Shown here piece after piece: positions 22,240 through 32,593 of a DNA stretch of 64,000 nucleotides. The translations under genes and the position numbers were made by a program. Under the pieces are notes generated by a model, which saw nothing but the letters and a program-made list of their open reading frames with translations, had not been told where the DNA came from and searched no databases. The stretch is from Melastoma dodecandrum (lineage: Eukaryota; Streptophyta; Magnoliopsida; Myrtales; Melastomataceae): assembly GCA_029817715.1 (NCBI GenBank), contig JARUPY010000321.1:620001-684000 (forward strand), in the 5' to 3' direction. How positions within the stretch are numbered: the first letter of the stretch is position 1; each line of letters starts with the position of its first letter.

Positions 22240-22750
22240 TTGAGGCATCTAGAAGCGTTCTCCCATTCCATAAAGTAATGGCTTGGACTTGTTTATGGCA
22301 TTACCAAACATATCTCTAGAAAGATCAGAAGTGATCAGAGCTGTAATTGTTCTGGATAGGTTGTATTGAAAAAAAAACAAAATCCCTTTTTCATTACTAT
22401 TTGGTGATACTAATAACGAAACCTTGTTTTTTTGAATTTCTTTTCCCCATGGCGATATTGAATTGCAGGAACCGCTTTTTTGACCCAAGGCTATAGAACT
22501 TGGGTGTGGATCTTTTGTCGAAATATATCGTATTTTGACTGCGTTTTGGTATCCAGATAATACAAAGCGATGAGTTGGTCAAGCGGCTCTAGATTCAGGG
22601 GTTAACGCTATAACTGAACACGCGGGAAAGATCATTTATACCAATAATGACAAGATCATTAGTACTCCCCCTCGGAGAACCGTATCTGAAACTCATTTCT
22701 TGGATTCACCTTTGTGTTGCTCGGAAGAGCACCTTGAGGTCTACTATTAA
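22240..22750. other. Foreign insertion between protease and gag, with a plastid rpoB-like piece
   Basis: This stretch does not fit the element. On the plus strand, 22580-22660 reads 27 uninterrupted codons beginning QAALDSGVNAITEH and continuing AGKIIYTNNDKII. This closely resembles the middle of the plastid RNA polymerase beta subunit (rpoB). The rest (22240-22575 and 22665-22750) looks unlike the element but I could not assign it. It is probably an old nuclear plastid DNA piece, rearranged. Confidence 0.5.
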
Positions 22751-22799
22751 TTGATTAAGCTAGTTGTCCAACGTGAGCCTCCAAACCTCGGGGTTAGGC

Positions 22800-23922
22800 C
22801 GATTGATTCTCCAAAAGAGTGTCACTTTTCGAAAAATATTTAACCAATAACTCTTCAATACCTGACATTTTATCTTTTGGTTGTAACTTTTGTTGTTGAA
22901 ATCCAGCCGGTGGAGTCGCTTTTGCTTATTGGTGATTTTCCCACGAGAATTTAGGGTGATTCCTCCATCCCAAATTGCAAGTGTTTGAGAAGCGGTTGTT
23001 CCTTGAGTTGGCTTCTAAATAGTTGGCCGAGTCAGCAACCATGAAGCATTAATCCGGAGCATGATTGTCTCTACACCTCTCACATGGATATTGAATAAGA
23101 CCATTTAATGCATTCAACTGCTGAGTCAATGCATCCACCTTAGCACTGAGAGTAGCAACTTCATAACATCATGTATTTCGGCTACTCCTCGAGTGGCAAT
23201 ACTCCATGACTGTTATTAGCCATATGTTCAAATAGCTCTAGTGCTTCCTCTGGCTGCTTGTTTAATGTTGTGCCCCCAGCAGCTGCATATATCGTTGAGC
23301 AAACTGCATTTGTCATCCCATCGTAAAATATTTGGACCAACATCCACTATGGTATCTCGTGATGGGAACACACTCTTAGAAGATATTTGAATTGCTCTCA
23401 TGCCTCAAAAAGTGACTTCGTCCCAACTGACGAAATGAAGTAATGTCATTCATCATTTCGATGGATTTCCTGGGCATGAAGTACTTTGCCGAAAATTTCC
23501 CAAACATCTCCTCCTAGTTAGTGATGGACCCCTCTGCCAATAAATAGAGCCATGTTCGTGCCTAATCCCTTTACGCAAACGGGAAGAGTCAGCTTGAAAC
23601 TCCATTGTAACGAAAGGTGTCGTAAATTTACAGAAAGTTGGTGATGTGCCCATGTGGATCCTCGGATGGAGATCCTCCAAAACTTGAGTTTTGCAACAAG
23701 ATGATGACTGTTGGTTTGATCTCAAAGTTGTTGGCTTGGATAGCTGGTTATAGAGTGTTCATGCACATGCGATTGAGCATAATCACGCATGGTTCTCGAT
23801 ATTAAATCTTGATTGTTGTTCTCCATTGTTTGTCGATGTATCGCTTCCCTCTGTTCTATTCGATGTCTTCGAAAAGTTCTCTTGATTTCTCTGTCAAAAG
23901 GAACCAAATCACCTCTGTGCAT
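22800..23922 (-). pseudogene. Gag (Athila-like)
   Basis: The start frame, 23722-23922, reads MHRGDLVPFDREIKRTFRRH. After a shift it continues AIQANNFEIKPTVIILLQ and FGGSPSEDPHGHITNFL (about 23620-23740). The core region to about 23400 is readable in pieces (MNDITSFRQLG). The start ATG at 23922 lies 99 bp inside the primer site, as expected for the first gene. Stops and shifts disable it. Confidence 0.75.
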
Positions 23923-24023
23923 TCAACGTCAAGATTTTCCCTACAAGTAAATTTAAAACTAAACTAAATCTAAATAAATAAAATAGAATTAATAAAGATC
24001 TAATTGCTAAAATTTAGAAAAAG

Positions 24024-24041
24024 TCTCCGACAGCGGCGCCA
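24024..24041 (-). other. Primer binding site, tRNA-Asp type
   Basis: The minus strand reads TGGCGCCGCTGTCGGAGA, matching the complement of the tRNA-Asp 3' end (TGGCGCCGTTGCCGGGGA) at 15 of 18 positions. It lies 6 bp inside the LTR edge at 24048. It fixes LTR C as the 5' LTR. Confidence 0.8.
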
Positions 24042-24047
24042 AAAACT

Positions 24048-25341
24048 TGTTACGTCGAAAACGTGTTCACCACGCCAATGCACGCAATCGTAGAAATAAC
24101 AGGTGTAAGTAAAATATCATTCCCTTGAGGACTGTTCTAAACTTCTACCAAGTTTTAAAATACGTCAAATCTCTATTAGTCAACTACACAAACAAAATAT
24201 TAAATTAAAAAAACAAGAGTTCTAACGAATTAAAGTTCAGAAAGAGATAACACCTAGGGTAATGATTTGACCTAACAATTAATCGTAAGTATTATCTCAA
24301 TCAGCACACTTGTATGATTCATTTGATAATCTGAAGTTCGATTATCTCCTTACGCTCGTGGAGTAACTCCCGATATAGCAGTAAAAGCAAGACGTGTAGG
24401 CATAATAGAGTCCGACCATAATGACCGAATTGATCCGAGTTCATAAAAAGGATTAACCATCGAGAGTCTATCAAGAATTAATTACAATTTGGTTACCCAA
24501 GACACGAGGTATATTCATATCCCGCTCATTAATGATCGCGTCTTCTGACCAAGATAAACTCAGGTTATTCCTATTCCCATGCTTAACTCAGGATTACCCT
24601 TCCGAGTTCACCTGAATTCACTATTCAATCTTATTGGTGATCGACCAATATGAAAGCATTAAGAACGAACAAAAATAATCAAGCATAAATCATCCAAGAG
24701 TGTCAAAAGAGATAGACTCATGACTAATTATCAAGATCCATCTTAACCCTATACAAAGAAAATTAGTTCATAACAAAGTAATTGAAAACATCAGTTGAAT
24801 CCTAAACATTGAAAACGATATAAGGAAAAACCAAAAGAAATCGAAGAAGTCTCTGTCGACGGACTTGTCACTAGCAGCCTCCTAGGTCGAGTTTCTTCCT
24901 CAAAGAGATGGCGGAAGATCTTTTTATATCCCTAAAAAAATAACCCTAGAAAATCTCGAGAATCTTGGAAGGAAAATATTATCTCCAGGGTCGGTGCAGG
25001 TGCACTAAATTCTCATGCAGGTGCACAAAGTTTATGTCCAACTTCTGACCGCAGCTGTAACACTTTCAAATGCAGCTGCAACAAGTCTCTGTCTATCATT
25101 TGTCACCATCATGCAACTGCAACATTTTCCAATGGCGTTGCAACATCTTGCTTAAGCTTTCAGCCACTTCTTGCTCTTCATGCTTCAACTTCTTGGCCCT
25201 CATTCCCTTATTGTGCTTTCTTTCCTCTGATTTTCAATGGAAAGTGAGAGAAAAACAAAGACTAATTCATATAAATTACTAACAACTAATATCAATTAAG
25301 TCTAAAATGTGATCCTTAACTCTATTTTCATAGAGTTGTCA
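24048..25341 (-). repeat. Athila-like LTR C (5' LTR)
   Basis: It begins TGTTACGTCGAAAACG on the plus strand next to the primer site and ends GAGTTGTCA. It shares the same internal blocks as LTRs A and B but differs from both at many positions, so the element is old. The right edge is the last position that aligns with the other copies. Confidence 0.75.
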
Positions 25342-25822
25342 CTCTCTCTTGATGTTGTGTGTCAAATGATGGGAGGGGACCCATATTTAAAAGAGTTGAA
25401 AGACCCCTATGTGTCTTCTCTAGTTGATATGGGCAAAGAAACACTGGCTTAAAGGCCATATTGGGTCGGACTGTGGATTGAGCTGGAGTATGAGCCACCA
25501 TCAATGGGTCGATATATGGGCTAAATCATCCATACAAAATATATCACGGACTGGACTAAAATTTGTTATACTCACATAAATATGATTGGATTTTAATTTG
25601 CATAACCCCAAGACCATATAAGGCTACATTATACTAATTTTACGTTAAAAGTTTAAGTGTAAAAAGTCATGCTACCTAAGACAATCAATCATATTTGGCC
25701 AATATAATATATGGTTTGTACCGAATGATATTATTTCGTTATTAATAAAATTCCAATATTTGTAGACCCAAAAACTTGCAAACTCCTACAATCTTACTTG
25801 CAAAATCACGATTTTAACAACC
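25342..25822. other. Unassigned AT-rich sequence
   Basis: There is no coding frame and no clear repeat. It lies between the Athila-like LTR and the truncated chromovirus. Confidence 0.3.
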
Positions 25823-26850
25823 ATGATCATTGTAGTTATCGACTGCTTCTCCAAATAAGCAGTCTCTATGGATACACCCCATGCTTGTTTTGCGAAAGTA
25901 TCAACGGAGCTGTTATTCAGGATTGTGGTGAAGCATTTTGGGCTATCTTCGGATATCGTGAGTGATCGAGGCGTTCATTTCACAGGTCAGTTCTGGACAC
26001 ACTACTTTGTGCTAATGGGATCCAAGTAGAAATTATTCACGACAAATCATCCGCAGACTAATGGTCAGATAGAGCGGGTGATTGCGTTGTTGGAACAATA
26101 TCTTCGTCACTACTTAACAGTCAGTTAAAAGAATTGGCTTGATGTAATTGATATTGCCCAATTCTACTATAATATGCACAAGTCGTTTTCGACGGGTTTC
26201 AGTCTGTTCGAGCATGTCATGGACCACCAACCGCTAATACTTCAGGATGTTGCCCAACAGTGCACTGGAAGTCTGTTTCTCACAGCCTATCGATTCGCAC
26301 ACAACAGCAAAGACATGCTCGCAGAGGCTCAGGATTGCTTGGCCAAGGCAACTCAACGAATGAAGAAGTACACAAAGTAGCATTGTCGAGCCCTTGCACT
26401 CAATGTAGATGACAAAGTGATGCTCAAGTTCACATCAAAAATCTTGAAGAAGATTAGTAGCAAGAGTGTGCACCATGGCTTAATACCGAGGCATGATAGA
26501 CCCTTTGAGATTGTGAAATGAGTTGGCCCGGTGGCTTATCAATTGCAACTGTCGGAGTGGTTGAAGATCCACCCTACCTTCCATGTGAGTTTCTTGAAGC
26601 CATTCCACGAGCACATCTATAATGAGGGTCGAGCCCAAGCGAAGTAGGTGCCCCCAACGATAGGGTAACAACATGAGCTTCATATCAAGTCCATTTTTGA
26701 CCAATGAATTTTGGGGTGCAATGGAAAGGGAAGGACCCGGCGGATGCAACGTGGGAGAAGGCAAATTCCTTGTGGTAATATGAGCATGAGGTGTAGGCGT
26801 ACCTCAACAAGGTGTCGACGAGGGCGTCGACTTCCTCTGGTGGGGGAGGT
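25823..26850 (+). pseudogene. Chromovirus integrase with GPY/F module and chromodomain remnant
   Basis: The plus strand reads VIDCFSK (first catalytic aspartate), IVSDRGVHFTGQFW (second), HPQTNGQIERVIALLEQYLR (glutamate), then the GPY/F-type module GPVAYQLQLSEWLKIHPTFH followed by VSFLKPFHE. A shifted frame after 26700 gives a chromodomain-like tail. In-frame stops occur near 25856 and 26395 and at several later points. Everything upstream of integrase is missing, so this is the 3' part of a plus-strand element. It leads directly into a polypurine tract and LTR. Confidence 0.85.
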
Positions 26851-26851
26851 T
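26840..26851 (+). other. Polypurine tract of the chromovirus
   Basis: A GGTGGGGGAGGTT run directly precedes the LTR start TGTTAG and would prime plus-strand DNA synthesis. Confidence 0.75.
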
Positions 26852-27101
26852 TGTTAGCATGTTATTATGTGTCCGTGGTGAAAGTCTCGGTCGAGACTAA
26901 TGCAACTCGATTGAATCTCGTGAGCAAACGTATGAACAAGTAGTTGAAGAGATGAATTTTCCACAACTCTAAGCTTGGTGGCAAGAAAGTTTCCTAGCGA
27001 AGAAGATAAGCCAACTAGGGATAAATTGACGTTGGAAGGAGATAAGCTGACATGATCGGCAGGGGATAAGGTAATGCGATAGGGCATAGGCAACCCTTAG
27101 G

Positions 27102-27112
27102 TTGGTCCTAAT
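27102..27112. repeat. Target-site duplication TTGGTCCTAAT, left copy
   Basis: It is identical over 11 bp to 27828-27838. With the next three bases included it matches 13 of 14. Confidence 0.85.
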
Positions 27113-27827
27113 CATAGTTGTTAAAGGGCTGAAGGCACTCGAAGCGCAACCATCCCAAATCTATTTAAGCACAAAGCGCAAAGCGCAAGGCGTGCTTTGG
27201 ACATGTACCTAAGTACAACTAACCGAGTAATTTTCAAGATAAAGGACTTATATAACAGACCTCTATATTATAATTATTCTCATAAAAGTGCAGTTCAATT
27301 TATTTTTCATTATTTTCTCCAATAAAAATGTCATGGGCTCTTTACAAATCGGAAAATGAGAGAAAAAACAGTTGAAAATCTCGCCTTATAGAGGAATTCC
27401 TTATCAACCGCACCAACATTTGCCTCAATTGGAGAGTTTAAAAAATCCCAAACATCCAAATCATTCAATGTCCACCAAATTCACCACCTCGGCCAAATTC
27501 ATCGAAATACCCACCAATGGCGGCGACATGGGAGTGGGAAGGGTAGTGACAGAGGAAGAGGAACGTTGTGGAGGAGGGAGAAGGGCAGAAACAGAGGAGG
27601 GGCAGCGATAGAGGACGGGAAAAGGCGCCATATTAGGGCATGAAGGAGAAAGGATTTATGTTTATTAGGGAGGAGGAAAGGAACGTTTCGCCTTGGGGGG
27701 CGTCGGCGCTTTAAGTGCGAAGCGCACGCCTTGGAGGGCTTCATGCAGGCTGCTCCATCGCCTTGAAGCAAAGCGGCGACGGGTCGCTTCCCCGCGCTTT
27801 TAGGCTTGAAGCGTGCATTTAACAACT
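27113..27827. mobile_element. Non-autonomous Mutator-like element, 715 bp
   Basis: The ends carry inverted AGTTGTTAAA / TTTAACAACT, and the flanks are an 11-bp direct repeat, a length typical of Mutator-like elements. The subterminal parts are rich in AAGCGC/GCGCTT-type words. No transposase is encoded. The central ORF-like stretches on both strands are low-complexity (GAGGA-rich). The element broke the chromovirus LTR, so it is younger than that LTR. Confidence 0.7.
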
Positions 27828-27838
27828 TTGGTCCTAAT
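27828..27838. repeat. Target-site duplication TTGGTCCTAAT, right copy
   Basis: It is an exact 11-bp match to 27102-27112. Confidence 0.85.
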
Positions 27839-27876
27839 AATTGTAAATATTGAACTCTTGCACATATGACCCCCTC

Positions 27877-27884
27877 TATATAAG
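27877..27884 (+). promoter_or_regulatory. TATA box of the chromovirus LTR (TATATAAG)
   Basis: It lies in the right half of the split LTR and would drive rightward transcription toward the gene-capturing element. Function is inferred only. Confidence 0.55.
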
Positions 27885-28143
27885 TGAAGCTTGTAAAGGG
27901 GTTTGGAATCAGATGTGCAAGCTGGTAGTCTTTGATTGTGAGAAAATGAAAACCGATTACCTTCACCATAAGTTCAAGTATCCCTAGTTTATCGCCTCAT
28001 GTCCCTTGTTCCCCTGGGCCTTTCGAAGAGGAATCTTGATGGCATGCGAGTGTGAGCGACACACAGGGAAGGAACGATTGCAAGATCATGGAAATCCATC
28101 TGCGCATTACTTGTGGTGCTTGCGAGGAAGTACTACACTAACA

Positions 28144-28401
28144 TGCTTAAAAAATTTATTAGTGTGATTTCATTCATGTGACATTAGCCATAGCGCGGTT
28201 TGCTATATATTCTTGTCTTCGTGTGATCTGCTTCTTCACCATCTCATGCCCATGTGAGGCAGGATCACCGAAACTAACAAAAATTGATATATGACTAATT
28301 TATGAAAGCTATGTGTAATAAGCATGAAAGGAAATAAACAAAAATACTAAAGATTAAGATGCCTCAATCAAATAATCGTTACAATGCCCATTAAATCGAA
28401 C
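28144..28401. other. Unassigned spacer
   Basis: There is no gene or repeat that I can recognise between the chromovirus LTR and the next element. Confidence 0.3.
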
Positions 28402-28406
28402 CATGA
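28402..28406. repeat. Target-site duplication CATGA, left copy
   Basis: It is identical to 31607-31611 and directly precedes the left LTR of the gene-capturing element. Confidence 0.8.
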
Positions 28407-28495
28407 TGATGCAGTAGCATAATATTATTTTTAGATTTTATAATATTAGGGGTATTTTAGGTATTTTAGGCCTTAGGTTTTATGATATCTAATCA
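28407..28495 (+). repeat. Left LTR (internally deleted)
   Basis: It matches the right LTR at its start (AATATTATTTTTAGATT, then TATAATATTA) and around the TTAGGTTTT block, but lacks about 80 bp, including the TATA box. It ends TAATCA before the primer-site-like sequence. Confidence 0.7.
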
Positions 28496-29063
28496 TGGTA
28501 GAAGCCGTGGGGGAGGGGTGATTCAACACCAACAAACAGAACTTGATGAGATGCGAAGTATGCTTGAAGATTTGGCGCAAGCAGTCCAAACGCTACTGCT
28601 ACTGCGACAGGAACACGTGGGATCCTGAATGGAGATTCCGGAAGGCAACCATAACACCTTAGACATGAATATGATGAAATTGAAGTCTATCCTTTCTGTG
28701 AAGCCGGACCTAGAGGAGGTGGATTGGAAGAGAGATGTGCCCTAGATCTCAACGGTTGTGCGCCGAATTGGAGTTGCAGATTTTAACGAGAATATGCACG
28801 CCGATGAATATCGAGACTGGAAGGCAGAACAAGATTTTGGTGAAGAAATAAAGCATATTTATGATGAATATCCTAACGAGGAAGATATCGATGTGTATCA
28901 GATCGAAGGAGAGTTCGTCGTCATCGAATGGATCATGTCTATTGCTCTAGAGGAAGTTGAAGATTGGTATATGCATCAGATGATCAACGTTCATGAAAGT
29001 GAAATTTCTGATGTTATAGCTCGTAGTGAAAGCTCACATGTTTCTATTGTCATAGATGCATAA
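28496..29063 (+). pseudogene. Gag-like leader and acidic ORF of the gene-capturing element
   Basis: The first frame reads GRSRGGGVIQHQQTELDEMR, which resembles the N-terminus of chromovirus gag, and stops near 28626. The ORF at 28758-29063 reads VADFNENMHADEYRDWKAEQ, which is gag-like at first, and then an acidic stretch ending VSIVIDA that may already belong to the TRRAP-derived part. The junction between element and captured sequence cannot be placed by eye. Confidence 0.45.
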
Positions 29064-30640
29064 AATATTATAGCAAAGGGAGACTATCTTGCTCTTAAAT
29101 AGTGGTGGCAGTTACCCAAAATGTCCGTTCATGCAAGGATTCTTCTCCTGCTGCAATTTCATCAACTAGTGAAAGTTCAGGAGTCTGCAAGGATATATGT
29201 TGACATTTTGAATGGAAGAAAGCACGATGCGCATTCTATTGCCGGTGGACTTGGAAATTTATATGTAGATACACTTGAGACCTGGAAACTGGGGATCCCT
29301 AATGAATGGGATAACATGTCTTTGCTTGATCTATTACGGTGGAGACATGAAACATACAACATCGTAATTGATTCCTTCAAGGATTTTGGCTCCATGAACC
29401 CACAACTTCATCACCTTGGTAAGCTGGGGAAACTACTGCGACATGGCTTACAAAGAAACTCATGATGAGATCTGGCTGAAGTATCTCATGAGTTGCTTTC
29501 TTCAGGGTATTAGATATGGTGTTTCCAACTCACGGAGCCGTCGGGCGCGAGTGTTGTACTTGCTAAGCTTTGATACTTCCAATGAACCTGTGGGTCGGGC
29601 ATTTGACAAGTATCTCGACCAAATTCCCCATTGGGTTTGGCTTTCGTGGATTCCCCTACTTCTACTCTATTTGCAAAGGATAGAAGCACCTCATTGTAAA
29701 CTTGTCCTACTTAAAATAGCAATTGTGCATCTGCAGTCTACTTAATGGAGCAGCGTGATGTGGCAAACAATCTGAGTTGGACAAAACGGCGCTAGCCTAG
29801 GAAAGAATGCAACAAAATGCTGCCAGTGCTAGAAATCTTGGTTTGGTTGAGGCTGGTGCGAGGGTTCCAGGTGGGGCTGCTATGCCTCCAGAAAATCAAC
29901 CTCATCGAGGCGCTCAATCTGGTGGCGTGATCGGAACCCATGCAACAGGAAACCATGAGCAAGAATCTGAGAGATTGGCTGCTGTTGAACTTGAAAGTGG
30001 CACATGTAATGAGCAGTCGCTGCAACAAGATCCTTCTAGTGTTGCTGATAGCGGTCGGCAGGCCCTACGGCATAATAGCGCTTTAATTTGGTTGTTTCTG
30101 CTGCTGGAGAATTTGATGCGGCCAAGGACATAATGGAGACCCTAAGAAGCAAGCATCCTAATTTGGAGACTGTTTTACTGGCAAATATCGGTTCAAGGTT
30201 TGTAACTTTGTCGGAAGAGAGGCTTCTTGTTGTGGCAAATGCGCTCCTCCACCGTTGCTATAAGTATCCAACTACAACTATTGTTGAGGTTCCCCAATCT
30301 CTGAAGGAGCTATTCGGAATCTGCAGAGCTTGTTTTTCCGCTGTTGTCGTTAGCAAGCACGTCGACTTTGTGAGAGAGTACAAGCAAGACTTTGAACGGG
30401 AGCTTGATCCTGAAAGCGCTGCAACTTTTCCCACTACGCTAGCTAATCTGACGGAGTGGCTAAAACATTGGAAGAACGTCCTTCACAGTAATGTCGAAGA
30501 CATGCTCGCCGCAGTCCTAAAGTTGGAAGAGGAAAGCAGGATGTTGTGTGATTTCCATGTCGTCAATGCTGAGGTCCAAGGTAAAAATCTTAGTTATTAG
30601 GAAATTGCTCCAGACCACACCATCAAATTAGACAGTTTCA
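29064..30640 (+). pseudogene. TRRAP/Tra1 gene fragment captured in an LTR element
   Basis: TRRAP (yeast Tra1) is the giant PI3K-like scaffold of the SAGA and NuA4 histone acetyltransferase complexes. Blocks in order: 29121-29410 (LETWKLGIPNEWDNMS, DSFKDFGSMNPQLHHLG), 29416-29745 (SWGNYCDMAYKETHDEIWLK, VLYLLSFDTSNEPVGRAFDK, YLDQIPHWVWLSWIP), 29807-30085 and 30088-30640 (EEIGSRF-like ANIGSRFVTLSEERLL, FVREYKQDFERELDPESAA, LTEWLKHWKNVL, KLEEESRMLCDFHVV, EIAPDHTIKLD). These match the FAT region up to the start of the kinase-like domain. About 130 residues are missing between the first and second blocks. No introns are visible, which points to capture from RNA. Frameshifts separate the blocks. Confidence 0.8.
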
Positions 30641-30689
30641 GTGTGGACCCTGAGGTTTTGGATTGCAAAACAGAGGAAGACGAGTCCCT

Positions 30690-31110
30690 CTATTAGCTCA
30701 ATTCTTGTCAACTCACAATTGGAGGATCTTATGGATAAAGCACTTGGGATTGGACATGTTTCTGCATTTGCTAGAAGCAATGGACTTCAAACTTCTGACA
30801 TGGAAATGAGGACAGAAAAGAAGCTGGACAAAAGCAAGCAAAATGAAGGCAAAGGCACAATCAAGGATAAAGCTGGAGGGAGCAAGCTGAAGAGAGGCCT
30901 TAGTAATAATGATGCTGGAGAGGTAGATGCTGATGACAGAAGTGATAATGTTAAACCAAACAATGGTGGTGATGGACCAGACATCAAAAGAGGTGGTGGG
31001 AAGCTCACCCGTGGACAAATAAGTAAGATTAACAAGATAAAAGAGAAGTACGTTGATAAGGATGGGGAATTGAACGAGAAGGTAGTTAAAAATCAAGTAT
31101 GTTGAGAAGT
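30690..31110 (+). pseudogene. Probable NEMF (Rqc2/Tae2) C-terminal fragment
   Basis: The frame 30641-31105 reads ILVNSQLEDLMDKALGIGH, a lysine-rich stretch with KLKRGLSNNDAGE, and GGGKLTRGQISKINKIKEKY followed by VDKDGEL. Plant NEMF, the ribosome quality control factor that binds stalled 60S subunits, has a C-terminal segment of this kind (KLTRGQ, KIKEKYADQD). The match is from memory of the family and covers only a low-complexity region. It directly follows the TRRAP piece, from an unrelated gene. The fragment is probably part of the captured cargo. Confidence 0.55.
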
Positions 31111-31425
31111 GCATGATTAGTCTTATTTCAGTTGTGAAGACTGCTAGATTTAAGATTGAGAATTAAAATATTCAAATGACGTACTTGAAGTATGAGCTCA
31201 AAGAGCTTCCAAAGATCATAAAGAATGTTATTGAAGATGTTCTAAATGTAAAAGAGGCCAAGTAAAAAAGAGAGGACCGATATCATGGGTTTTGTGGTGA
31301 AATGATTGGGAAAGGCCGCGACAAAAAGTACTTGAATAGCTGAAGAAGAATTGAAGAAGATTGATCATGAGATTTATGTTGATATCGTCGAAGTTTTTGC
31401 GCCGGAGTCGCTAACTTTTCCAACC
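31111..31425 (+). other. Further unassigned coding-like cargo
   Basis: One frame reads TARFKIENxNIQMTYLKYEL and KELPKIIKNVIEDVLNVKEA, with stops in between. This looks like decayed protein sequence rather than LTR or leader. I cannot name a family; it may be a third captured gene. Confidence 0.4.
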
Positions 31426-31434
31426 CGGGGAGAT

Positions 31435-31606
31435 TGATGCATAAGCATAATATTATTTTTAGATTATATAATATTAAGGGTATTTTAGAAATATCACATT
31501 AGATTTATTTTCTAGTATAAATAAGGCATTAGGTTTTCTAAGAAAGAGAGTTGTTATTTTTACCTTATTATCTGAATTTTTCGAGGTTTTCTTACAAGAC
31601 TCGTCA
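31435..31606 (+). repeat. Right LTR of the gene-capturing element
   Basis: It is 172 bp, from TGATGCATAAG to ACTCGTCA, with a TATAAATA box at 31516-31523. It is preceded by a purine run and followed at once by the CATGA duplication. Confidence 0.8.
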
Positions 31607-31611
31607 CATGA
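31607..31611. repeat. Target-site duplication CATGA, right copy
   Basis: It is identical to 28402-28406. Confidence 0.8.
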
Positions 31612-32593
31612 TTGCTCTCTAATAACAGTTTATGTATAAATCTAGGCATTACTCATACCATCCCACGAACATAATAATATTTGGCAGAGCAAGAATAATC
31701 GACATCATTCTAGAGAAATCAAGGACGCGGGAATTGGCCTTTTCAGTTTCACACGCCGCTATTATGCATTGCTCCGGTGGTTGTTACTCCGCGGGAAGAC
31801 AGGGATGGTGTCTGGAGTTGGATAACTCCTTCTGGAGGCAATGCCAGTGTGGCAATTGCGAAGCCGGGAGGGTGAACCGGCTGCTGTAAGCTGGATCTGG
31901 TTCCCCTTTGCTGCTGTATGCAGTCGCTGGAACAGGAGAAGCCACTACTGTTTCTTCACAGCTAGGGAGAGCTGTTGAGGCATCTGAGATGGGGCATCAG
32001 CCTCTGGATTATGGGGCTCACCTCTGCCGATACTTGTATTATACCTTCATTGTGCATTACTCCTCCCAAACTTCACATGCCTCAAATTATTTCATTGACC
32101 CGAACTCATCATATTAAGCTGGACACAGATGAAACCACGGCGCAATTATCGTCTGATATTTGGGTTCAGAGTTTACATTAAGTTGAATGTAGGAACAGTT
32201 AATGGATTACAATTTAAGCTTTATGCAGGAGTTACCAAGAAACATATGAGCAAACGCCTTTACCTTAACAAACAGTTCTTTCCCCACATTTATACAACTT
32301 TTGCACTTTACACCAGAAGCTCAATTGAAATTTTGAGAAAAAAGAAAATAAGATTAACACATAAAGAGATTAATCCAAAGCCAAAGAAAAGAATCCATCG
32401 GAAGATTTAAAACCAAACAAACAAACAAACAAAAGCATATTAAACAATAACAAGCAGGGTCTCTCTAATCCCCACCCAAAATTTGTTTCCAAGGTAAGGT
32501 ATTTCTTTACCTGTACTAATAGACTACAGACCAGCACCAGCTGGAAAAAGGCCAACAATCACATCAATAAACTCCCCCACCCCCCAATTACAT
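31612..32593. other. 3' flank and probable 3'UTR of the RNA-binding protein gene
   Basis: The part nearest 32593 should be the 3'UTR of the minus-strand gene and includes AAAC repeats near 32417-32435. A moderately GC-rich stretch at 31700-32020 has short open frames on the plus strand but no family I recognise. Confidence 0.4.

Larger units (their letters stand above)
14594..25341 (-). mobile_element. Athila-like Ty3/gypsy element with nested insertions
   Basis: Direct LTRs at 14594-15784 and 24048-25341 enclose a minus-strand gag, protease, RT-RNase H and integrase and a long 3' region. A tRNA-Asp-type primer site lies directly inside the right LTR. RT with an FVDDFS polymerase box, the DLGAS protease box and the gag wording (QANNFEIKP) fit the Athila lineage. 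A solo LTR of the same family sits in integrase (18254-19510), and a foreign 0.5-kb piece sits between protease and gag. The 5 bp outside the two outer LTRs do not match, so the outer pair may have lost or swapped ends. Confidence 0.75.
26852..28143 (+). repeat. Chromovirus 3' LTR, split by an inserted DNA transposon
   Basis: It starts TGTTAG and ends CTAACA, a perfect 6-bp terminal inversion. Removing the 715-bp insertion and one 11-bp target copy leaves an LTR of about 566 bp. A TATATAAG box lies at 27877-27884. The 5' LTR of this element is not in the window. Confidence 0.8.
28407..31606 (+). mobile_element. Small LTR element carrying captured host gene fragments
   Basis: Two LTRs starting TGATGCA enclose about 2.9 kb and a perfect CATGA duplication flanks the whole. 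A primer-site-like TGGTAGAAGCC follows the left LTR and a CCGGGGAGA purine run precedes the right one. The interior has no recognisable protease, RT or integrase. Instead it holds a short gag-like leader and then pieces of TRRAP/Tra1 and probably NEMF, both in sense with the LTR. This is the plan of a transduplicating, non-autonomous retroelement, like maize Bs1. All coding pieces carry stops. Confidence 0.8.

Noticed and set aside
14594..25341. A matching target duplication around the whole Athila-like element
   Set aside because: The 5 bp outside LTR A (ATTCC) and LTR C (CTCTC) differ, so I did not claim an intact insertion.
27499..27969. Minus-strand frame of 156 codons in the Mutator-like element
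   Set aside because: It spans the element end and low-complexity sequence and has no transposase motifs (no DDE or zinc-finger pattern).
30713..31114. Minus-strand hydrophobic frames opposite the NEMF-like fragment
   Set aside because: They are the reverse of a lysine-rich coding stretch, which always gives Leu/Phe-rich antisense frames.
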